This document shows positions 55,174 through 64,000 of a stretch of 64,000 nucleotides of DNA, in pieces (within the stretch, counting starts at the first letter, position 1; each line of letters begins with the position of its first letter). The position numbers and the translations under genes are program-made. The notes beneath the pieces are model-generated. The model saw only the letters and a program-made list of their open reading frames with translations. It had not been told where the DNA came from and ran no database searches. The DNA is from Ipomoea triloba (Eukaryota > Streptophyta > Magnoliopsida > Solanales > Convolvulaceae): the NCBI RefSeq assembly GCF_003576645.1, contig NC_044919.1, positions 699,323 to 763,322 of the forward strand. The letters run 5' to 3'.

Positions 55174-58100
55174 ATGGCTTGTGTGGTTGTACTTTCTCTT
55201 ACGAGGACGCTTGAGCTTGAGTTCTTGCAACCTATGCCTCGTCCAATTCTACAACAAAACCAACTCATCCCCTGCAACAAAGACTTGGTCCTATCTCTCC
55301 ACAACAAGCTTGGATCCCTCATGGAACTATTCGATGAGAATAAAATGGATGGTGTTAAAGCAATAAAAGACTTGGAAACAAAGCTCAGAGATGTAGCTTC
55401 CAGAATTGAGGATGAAATTGAACTCCAAGTACTACATCTTTATGAGGAAGAAATAAAAAGAGAGGAAGAAGAAGAAGAAGAATTCAGAATTTTTGAAGAA
55501 ATTTTTGATATTTTTGACAGATCTGTGGATCAGGCATTTCATACACAGGACAATACTGGTGAGGAAAGCACTCATCATTGCCAAAGCCTTAACCTTCATC
55601 AGACAAGTACTCATCATTGCCCGAGGCTTCATCAAATTTTGCATCCGCTAAGGGGAAAATCACATCCTTGTCTCAAATTCCGTCGTATTTTGCACCCAGC
55701 TCTACAACACATTGATGCCATCACTCAAGAGTTGGCCAAAGCCAAGGAGGAGTACCAGCTTTTCAAACATCATCTACAACCAGCCTCCATTCATGTTTTA
55801 CCAATCCCAACTCATCAAGGTATCACCGTGCCTGATTCTTCCCACACTGTTTCACACACCAAGGAAATAATGGTTGGAAAACAGGATGAGTTCGAGAGTA
55901 TAAAGGAGATGCTAATTCAACATCCATCTAAGCAACTAGAAATTGTCTCCATTAAAGGTATGGGAGGTATTGGTAAGACAACATTAGCAAAGAAAATTTA
56001 TGAACATCCATCAATCACTTCCCACTTTGATAAGCAAGCATGGACTGTCGCATCACAACATCACAGTAAGAGACAAATGCTCTTAGATCTTCTTGGTTAC
56101 AAAGACAATAATGCAGACAGCAGCAGTAATGACGACCTAGCATTACAATTCTATCAATGTTTGAAGCTTCAAAGGTACTTGATTGTGATGGATGATGTAT
56201 GGAGCAAAGAGGCATGGGATGCTGTCAAAACTTGTTTTCCCAATGATGGAAATGGTAGCCGAGTATTGTTGACAACTCGTCTTGCAGAGGTAGCTAATCA
56301 TACCATCTCCAAAGATGAGTTTTCTCATCAAATGCAATTGTTAGAACAAAGTGAGAGTTGGCAACTATTTAATGAAAAGGCATGTAAATCTCGCGGTGCT
56401 GAATTTGAAACGATTGGGAGACCGGTAGTTGAAAAATGCAAAGGATTGCCTTTGGCAATTATTGTGGTTGCAGGTCTTTTTTCCAAACTCATCACTCTAG
56501 ATGAGTGGAAGAATACTGCCAATGCTCTAAGTTCTTCTTCTGCAACTACTCTAGATGATGTAGAATGTTCGAGAATACTCTCATTGAGTTACAATCATTT
56601 GTCCCACAACTTAAAAGCTTGTTTCTTATACTTGGGAGTTTTTCCAGAAGATCACGAGATCAATGCTAATGATCTTGCAAGGTTATGGCTTGCCGAAGGA
56701 CTTGTAAAGGCATTTGAGAATGAAAACTTTGATGTAGTGGCTAACAGGTACATGCAAGAACTTATGGATAGAAACCTGATCATTTTAAGCAAGCTAAGTT
56801 GTTGTGGAAGAAAAATTAAGAGGTTTAGGATGCATGATTTATTGCATGCCTTTTGTATGAGAGAAGCTCAGAACGAGAACCTTTTGCATGTTGTCCAGAG
56901 TGAAAATAGTTGTTATTTTTCTCAGAAAGGTTTTCGTTGGCTAAGCATCCAATATGAAGATTTTAACATGTCTATGATACAACATTATACTTTGAAAAGA
57001 TATAGATCGTTCTTCATTTTTTTGAGGGGGAAATCTTTTTCAAATTTTAGAAATAGCAATCTACTGAGAGTAGTCTTCAACTATGATATACATGTCTGTC
57101 ACAAATATATTGTGGATATTATCCATTTGAGATTGCTCAGAGTTGGAAATGATATAGAACTGTCCAGGACTCGAGGATTCCTAAAGTCAAGATGTAGAGA
57201 GAGTATAAACTTGTCAAGATCTTGGAATCTTCAAACACTTCGTTCTGGTGGAAAAGTAACATATAGATTAGTTGAAGGAGAGAAGCATTCAGAGTTTACG
57301 CAACTTCACTATATTCGTTGCAATGGTTGTTTTCGTGGAAATCCTCCTAATTTTGTTCAAAAACTGTATGTGATCAGAGCTGATGATTGCTCAAAAGAAT
57401 ACATTACCGATATTCCATGCTTGAAGAAGGTACGTATTGTATTGGAAGGCAGAGAGAGTAATGCTTGCATTGCGAACTTAGCCTATTTAGAGCAGCTCGA
57501 GGGACTTTGGATTTCAGAATATTGGTTTCAAACACATATTCCAATTAATAATGGTATTGTTCTCTTGAAAAATGTTAGGAAGTTGACATTAGATGAAATG
57601 ACATTTGAGTGTGAGGAAATGAATATTCTTAGCAAGTTGCCTAGGCTAGAGGTGCTCAAGTTAAATTTGGTGTCCTGCATAGGCAATGAGTGGGAAATAC
57701 AAGAGGAAGTGATATTTTGGCAGTTAATTGCTTTATTTATCCTTGACTCTGATCTCAAGCATTGGAAAGCTAGTAGTCATAATTTTCCAAAACTTGAGCA
57801 CCTATATCTTTGCCAGTGTTCTAGATTGAGAGAGATCCCAACTGACTTTGCCGAAATTTCAACATTGAAGTCAATCGAATTAACCGCATGTCTTCCTTCT
57901 GCTGTGGAATCAGCGAGGAAAATTCAGGACGAGCAAGGTGACTATGGAAACTACACTATAATTGTTACTGACAAATATACATTACATGTATGTCACCCTT
58001 AGCTTTCTCTTTCTCAATTGTATTTTTTCAACTTGGCCAACCAAATTTAATTAAATTCAGTGACTCATATGGCAGGATTTGAAATCTGAGGAAGGCCTGA

Positions 58101-58198
58101 GCGACGAAGAGGCAGATTTTGATAAACTGCTAGATACCTTGTCAGATGTGGACGACAAACTGCTATTTATTAATAGCTTGTATTCACTTTTAGGCTGA
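55174..58198 (+). CDS. NLR7: intact CC-NB-ARC-LRR immune receptor
   Basis: Exons 55174-57987 and 58076-58198 give 978 residues. The start MACVVVLSLTRTLEL matches the family. Order: coiled coil with VASRIEDEIEL, a Glu-rich run, the His/Cys linker with two HHC units, KFRRILH...IDAITQELAKAKEEY, P-loop GMGGIGKTT at 262, kinase-2 IVMDDVW, RNBS-B VLLTTR, GLPL, CFLYLGVFPEDHE, MHD at 553, then degenerate LRRs that differ clearly from NLR2 and NLR6. That divergence fits changing recognition specificity (inference). The last exon is longer than in the relatives (40 codons). It begins DLKSEEGLSDEEADFDKLLD and continues through what is noncoding 3' flank elsewhere. Keeping the 88-base intron would end the protein at VCHP. 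Confidence 0.92.
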
Positions 58199-59930
58199 GG
58201 ACATCCATGGTATGTTTTCAAGAACACAGAATATAATTGTAGTTACGTACATACATACAAGACTGTATTTGCAGTTTGATTATTCATGCATTTGTCACAG
58301 GACAGGCAACAACATTATTTTACTTTACAAGAAGAAGATCGAATATGTTTTAATTAGATACATTATTTTCAGTGTTGGTCTGCATAGAGATTAGAGATTG
58401 CTTTGCGCTGCTTAAAGAAAGCACCCCACCCCAGTTTAGTGGTTGGTTTTGGCATTTCAGCTTTAATTTGGTTTTTTTTTTTTTTTTTTAAATTTAATAG
58501 ATGTAATATAATGTAGCCTCTGATCTGTTATTTTGTGAATGATGCATGCATGATGTATATATGTGCAATGCACTACTGAGTTCTATTTTCTATCCCTATA
58601 TATATATATGACTGTCATTTGCTTCTATCTAACTTGCTTTTCTATTTTCTATCCCTATATATATATATGACTGTCATTTGCTTCTATCTAACTTGCTTAT
58701 GTATTAATTAAGTTCTGTTTTGCTTATTGGTTTGCAAAGAGCAGCTCATGAATTAGTAGTTAGAGTGGTTCAGTTAATATTCCCAATTGAAATGACTTCA
58801 GCTAATATTTGGATGCTTTCAATGTGTTGGCTGAAAGGCAAAGATCAGAGCTGAACAAATTTGATGGGCAGAGAGAGAGTGTGTATTGCAGCCGGGACGG
58901 GCAGGCGTTTGTAGAAACTCATTCAAGAATCCAATGCTTGCAATAATTCACAAAACTCTGGGGAGTGTTCAAACTTCATGTCTTGTATTTTAGTACTGAA
59001 TTGGAAGTTTAAAACTTTAAAATACTCTTGAAGCTTAGATTTGCAATATGTGTGTGTGTGTGTTTGATGCATATATATATGCAGACATATTGGTATAGAG
59101 CAAATTCCATTTAAAGTGCCACAGTTTAGACAATTCAATTCTGTGACTCCAATCCAATCCAATCCAATCCAGCTCATATATATGCAACAGAATCTGAACT
59201 GGCCTGCCTCTGCAAAGAAGCGTGTTGAAGATCGAGCAGATGGTTGATTGCTTTGGCTGTTATGGGTGTTTTTCGTTATTGAAATGGATGCAAATATGTT
59301 TTTTTTTATGCATATGCAGACATGTTGTTGGAGTTGATGATGAGTGTTAACAAGCTAGCTAAGAAGATTATTGCTTGAAGAAAGCATATATCTTCTCATG
59401 CAATGCAATGGTTATTAGTTCTTGAATCATGAGAGATGTGCAATTCAATACTTCAATTTTCTATCTATATTCATACTTAGTTTACTTGTTATATTACATT
59501 TTTAGTATTCAGAAACTTTGAAGACTTCTTAGATGGTATTCTATTAAAAATTGACAATATTGAATGCAAATTGGCAATAGTAAAAACTTTGAAGACTTCT
59601 TAGATGGTAGTCTGAATATGATACGTGTTTAAAGGTGTCTCCTATAATTAGGACATACTCAGAACATCTCATGATCTAACCAAAATATGCAAATATTGAA
59701 TGCACAAGGCACAGATTGCTGCAGATTTGGAGTGGGCCAAATTTGCAGAATGCTGCTGATTTTTGTGCTGTGGTGGAAGATGAAAGAAAAAGGCTTCAAG
59801 TTGTTGGCTTGTTTTAGGCCGCTAGTAGCTAGGAATGAGCAATAGAATATCATATGGTGGATTTAAGGCTTTCTAGATGGGAGATGACAGGTTAGTTTAA
59901 TGGGCTTTGTGTTAAATGGATCTTGACTCT
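58199..59930 (+). pseudogene. NLR7 3' flank with AHL last-exon relic
   Basis: 58205-58390 is the conserved NLR 3' flank. 58581-58698 is a perfect 2 x 59-base tandem duplication. At about 58793 GACTTCAGCTAATATTTGGA matches the AHL last-exon start with a G-to-C change in what was the first exon base, then a decayed body and UTR to about 59215. The rest matches 47600-48225 after NLR6. Confidence 0.6.
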
Positions 59931-60734
59931 TTTTGTAATTCTAGATTGCTTTGTTTTGAAGTGTCCATTTGCGGTTAGAATTGTACAAGTATTTGCATAA
60001 ACAATTTATGTGCATTATGGAGTCAAATTATGTGTATTGAACCAAGGTGCACAGGGCACTCAGGACTTTGGTCCACGATATAATTTTTTGCCCCTCAATG
60101 CAAGTGTTGGTGGTGAAACGACGGTCTGATCTAGCTCAAGCCTCTATGGTCTAATATATACAGAATATATAACTAAATACAACTATAAACTTAATAATAT
60201 AAATTCAAAGGCAGACTCAAAAAATTATTTGAGGGGGCAAAATTTAAATGATGTTAGAAATGTCAATGAAAAAATATCAAGCACTCATAATAAAGTTAAA
60301 ATACAAAATACATGGGTGAAAATGTGAAATTTTAAAACACTTTGAAACGATATAAAAAATTTGTGATAAAATATGAAACATAATCAATGATTTACGTCTA
60401 CGAATACAATACTAGGTCCAATTCCGAGTTGGATCCTTGATCTAGTCTGCTTGTTGGTTTAAGCGCTCGACTTCGGGACGCCTAATATAAACTTGTATTT
60501 TATATTAATTAAATGATTTATAAAAAGTAGACCAACAAAACATTTACTTTGTCTTTTAAAGGATGAAATGGGTAAAATAAAAGAGAAAAGCTAAAAGGCA
60601 AATGCTAATAGTGATATTTGAACCTATGACACAAATCATTTAACATCATTTCTAAAGTTTCAACCAATTAAGTTATTCAAACATTTAATAATTTATACAT
60701 AAACATGGATTTTTTTTGGTGGGGATAAACATGG

Positions 60735-60779
<45 letters not shown>

Positions 60780-61403
60780 GGTGGGGTGGGATGGGGGAAG
60801 GGGGGCAGCTGCTTCCATTGTGGTTCCATTACAGTATAAATTACGGAGTAACTTATAAATTTGATATTTAATAACATAAGAAAATGTATGTGTGACACGA
60901 AGTTGCACTCCCATATGGAAGATTGTGGGTTTGAACCTAAAGACATTTTATTTTGTCATTTTTATCAAAACATCCACATTTGTATTTAAAGGCATTAAAA
61001 TTGTTTTGTTGATAGATGACTAAAAATAGTCATGTCATGAGATCAAATGTAGATGTTTAATTAAAAAAATAATTAAAACTTGACTGTCACCTATAAATCT
61101 AGAATTAATCTAAGTACCACTCTCTATTTTGAATGGTGTGAATTAAAAGACGGAAGATACAATTTTTTTTTTAAATATAACTGACCATATTACATTATAG
61201 TATCGTTCGATCTCATGACTTCTCATATATGAGAGTTATTATATATTTATATGCCATCAGAGCATAAGCTGCTTGGCATGTAGTAAAACTCTTAAAAAAA
61301 ACAACAAAACAAAACAGTGGGCACCTACTAATGAATTATTGCTACCAAGTTGGATAGAATTGAATCGTTTCTGTCAGCATAGAATTATTGTCACCTACAT
61401 ATG
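59931..61403. other. Intergenic, second copy of the NLR6/NLR7 downstream duplication
   Basis: Collinear with 49171-51480 but without the MULE, the foldback element and the SINE. A (TA)n run at 60737-60776 is again followed by a G-rich tract. No gene. Confidence 0.7.
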
Positions 61404-62215
61404 CACAAACCTTTTTCGAGCATTTTGATGTGAAATAGATCAGAGATGGAGGAAATGGAATATTTCATTCATAGTATTCTACTGCATAATTAAGCTAAGG
61501 TTGTATATATACACTGAATAGAGATGCGAAATTGTTGTATTTACACTGGATATATATATAAGGTTTATTTAACTTTATAATGAAAACGAAAACCTATTGA
61601 TTTTAGTATAGGAAATTGAAGTCTCCTTCTATTTAATTGCCAGGAAAGTGGAAACAACCATTTTTACTTTCTCTAGTTTTGTCACTAGTTTCAACTATTT
61701 TCTTGACTTGATGTGTATAATTTAAAAAATAATTTCTCATTATATATATACGAAATTCATCTCCTCAAGAAGGAGAATTCAAATCTACTTTTACTCAACC
61801 CAAAGCAATAATAAATCCCTTTTAAAATATTACCTCAAAGTAAATGTGTTAATATTTTAAACCGAACAAAACAGTGGATGGAGCCCCTATCTTGGATTAT
61901 TATAGCACCAAGTTGGAAAAAGTGATGGAACACTAAAATGTAATAATGGTGTTGCGCTCTATTTCACCTAATTGAGTAGGTGGAGTTTTAGACTCTTTAA
62001 AGAATTGTACCTACCCCACTAATTATACATCACACCAAGTAATATTTCACATGCCTTCGAGCTAGCTTAGATGGTTAGCTACATGAAAACTTAAATCTCG
62101 CTACCAACGTCAAGATGTAAGCCTTTGGAACTTGTTGAAAATATACAAATGAAACATGTTTGGATTTATCTCAATTAAAAAAAATAAAGTCAATTGAAAT
62201 ATATTATTTTTAATA
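61404..62215 (+). repeat. Cluster repeat B, copy 3
   Basis: Matches 10258-11090 with very few differences, including the GTATATATACACTGAATAGA phrase, so it is a recent duplicate. Confidence 0.85.
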
Positions 62216-62807
62216 ACAATGTTTTGCCCTACTTGTAGGGTAGTTTAAATGATCGATTAATTTACGTTAAGTTTTGCTTTCATAGGAAAGGTGAGATTTA
62301 AAAACATCTTATTGTTAAAAGTATTTAGGAGAAACCTAAAATCACTTGGCAATTCAACATTTCCCTCATTTAATTTATTGGATATACTCTAACAAAAAAA
62401 TGCAAAAATGCTTTTAATTATAATGTTTACAAGTCAAGGCCACCTACTAGGCTACTAAATTATTAACAGGTGAAACTACTGTGAAAGTGAGGGCAATAAT
62501 TCCTTGCCGACAGAAAAGATTCAATTTCATCCAACTTGGTGCAATAATTCATTAGTAGGGGCCACTCTTTTTGTTTTTGTTTGATTGTTTGTTTTTTTTT
62601 TTTTTTTAATTTAAACTCTATATTTACTCTCAATTTATACTTTCAACTCTTGTGATAAAAAGATAGAATCACTGATTTTAAACGTCTCTAACTCAATTGA
62701 CCAATAGAGACTAGTCTCTTATTCACAATACACAATGAGCCTCCCTTGTTTTGAGAGGTTGTTTTACTCTCATATTATTGTTAGTAAGACTCAATCATTG
62801 ATCTCTT

Positions 62808-62810
<3 letters not shown>
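62216..62810. other. Intergenic with an inverted promoter-type segment
   Basis: 62503-62590 is the reverse complement of 61312-61392 (CTTGGTGCAATAATTCATTA versus TAATGAATTATTGCTACCAA). The rest is AT-rich without a gene. Confidence 0.6.

Positions 62811-62875
<65 letters not shown>
62811..62875. repeat. (AT)n microsatellite, about 32 units
   Basis: Uninterrupted alternating A and T, directly followed by GAGGGAGAAAGGATGGTTCA. Confidence 0.95.
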
Positions 62876-62878
<3 letters not shown>

Positions 62879-63477
62879 GGAGAAAGGATGGTTCACGTAG
62901 AATGTACTCCCAAGTGAAAAATGAAGTGATGAGATCTGGGACGTTGATCTAATTTAGATCAATTGCTCAGAATGAAGGTTTTTTATTATTATTAAAAAAA
63001 TGCGCTTCTTCAAATTATCTTCATTTCGTTTTCAGAGTTATGCATATTAAGTTCAATGTTATGTACAAGTCTGAAAATTATGCACATGTAGTTCCAAAGG
63101 TATGCATGCACCTAATGACCTAAGACAACAAAGTTATGCACCTAATGATTAAAATGTATGCACTCGTAGACTAAACTCTATCCACCTTACAGTGCAAAGT
63201 TATGCACCTTACCGTGTAAAGGTAACATTTTAAAGTTATGCACTGAACGGTCTAAACTTATGCATCGAACGAAAGAAAATAATGCACCCAAAGAAAAATG
63301 TAAATATAAACTTGAAGAAGGAACAATATGCACCTAACAAAGGAACAATATATACCAAAAGAATGAACAATAATATGCACTCAAAAAAAAAAAAAGAAGT
63401 AAATATTCACTAGAAGATAAACTATGCATTCAAAGAAGGAACAATATGCACACAAATAAAAGAAATGCACCCTATTA
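62876..63477. repeat. TATGCA-rich repeat segment, possibly Helitron-derived
   Basis: After the (AT)n run come GGATGGTTCACGTAGAATG and GATCTGGGACGTTGATCTAA, phrases resembling ends of some plant Helitron-like elements. About 20 spaced copies of (T)TATGCAC or ATGCAC follow to 63470. Termini were not resolved and there is no ORF. Confidence 0.35.
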
Positions 63478-64000
63478 ATCGCGAGTCACACGAATAACCT
63501 TTTAGTCAGTCCCCTACCTTATTGTGGGCTCAATGTTTGAGATGAGTTTGGACCCCATCCTATCTCTTCAAGCCATAACTTGAGGTCAGGTGATTAATCA
63601 CTCGTGTTAGCCCGCAACATCTATAGGCCGGGCCTTTGATGGATCTCTATTTGATCAATGGAAAAAAATAAAAATAATAATAAATAAAACGAGTAGCCAC
63701 TATTGTTGAATTATTGCACCAGTTAAGTTGGAGAAAAGTAAAGGAATCTTTAGAGTTGGAAAGCTAAAGCTTAAAAAAGGTGTCTGGCAGCATGGATGGG
63801 AATTATTGCACTCATCAGATCAGTGGCAATACCCAATATCATATTCCATTTTTTTTTTTTTTTGAAAACATATCATATTCCATTCATCATCTTGCTTCAG
63901 TTGCTTCTGCAAACCTTCACTCAAACAAGTTGAGGCTCATTAATTAGCTCATATTCTATTTATGAACTTCATTGCCCCACTTGTACAAATTTATAACTTG
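63478..64000 (+). repeat. Cluster repeat A, copy 2, with orphan NLR promoter module
   Basis: 63478-63518 resembles 37370-37410; from 63519 the sequence matches 9636-10130 almost base for base, including the promoter module at about 63786-63920. As in the first copy the module runs into GTTGAGGCTCATTAATTAGC and not into an NLR start. The copy continues past the window end, so repeat B probably follows. Confidence 0.8.

Noticed and set aside
58581..58698. Perfect 59-bp tandem duplication taken as one more of the 42-bp set
   Set aside because: The unit length differs, so it is recorded as a simple tandem duplication; it may or may not share the cause.

Overview
The window is eukaryotic nuclear DNA from a flowering plant: AT-rich and intron-containing, full of LTR retrotransposons, SINEs, a LINE and MITEs, with one 992-base assembly gap. 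The genes are CC-NB-ARC-LRR immune receptors of the R1/late-blight-resistance-homolog type. Together with a Sirevirus-type Copia element, this suggests an asterid eudicot, most likely Solanales (a Convolvulaceae such as Ipomoea is my best guess). The species is inference.

Layout. 1-9635 is retrotransposon: the 3' part of a Sirevirus-like Copia element (pol, gap, env-like ORF, polypurine tract, 1.8-kb LTR) inserted in the 3' end of a Gypsy element whose LTR ends at 9635. From 9636 to the end lies a tandem NLR cluster, all genes on the + strand. NLR1 (12371-15536) is a pseudogene with a 17-bp deletion. NLR2 (19545-22506), NLR3 (25494-28699), NLR4 (33671-36427) and NLR7 (55174-58198) look intact. 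NLR6 (43615-46563) carries a nonsense codon and a 1-bp deletion. Two NLR fragments lie at 37906-38830 and 40610-41760. Several short relics of NLR 5' ends and of their promoters are scattered between them.

Two NLR clades alternate. NLR1, 2, 6 and 7 have an uninterrupted NB-ARC exon and a glutamate-rich, His/Cys-containing linker. NLR3 and NLR4 have a phase-2 intron just before kinase-2 and lack that linker. All six end in a tiny last exon coding an acidic tail. Reading through the last intron would instead end within a few codons in the four linker-clade genes, so intron retention could give two C-termini.

A five-exon, 5'-truncated AT-hook/PPC (AHL-type) gene lies between NLR1 and NLR2. Decayed copies of its last exons follow NLR1, NLR2, NLR6 and NLR7, so the repeating unit of this cluster appears to be NLR plus AHL 3' end. 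The regions after NLR6 and NLR7 are one large segmental duplication. Comparing the two copies gives near-empty sites for several transposons (a MULE with 9-bp TSD, a foldback element and a SINE with 15-bp TSD).

A caution about assembly quality: seven perfect tandem duplications of exactly 42 bp occur at unrelated loci (7144, 7291, 15892, 15969, 24474, about 24580 and about 24625). A constant unit length at unrelated sites suggests unmerged contig overlaps rather than biology. I did not find a wholly new system. The most interesting items are the NLR/AHL co-duplication, the alternative acidic NLR tail, the repeated coiled-coil region of NLR3, the MHD variant of NLR4 and the solo LTR in the NLR1 promoter.
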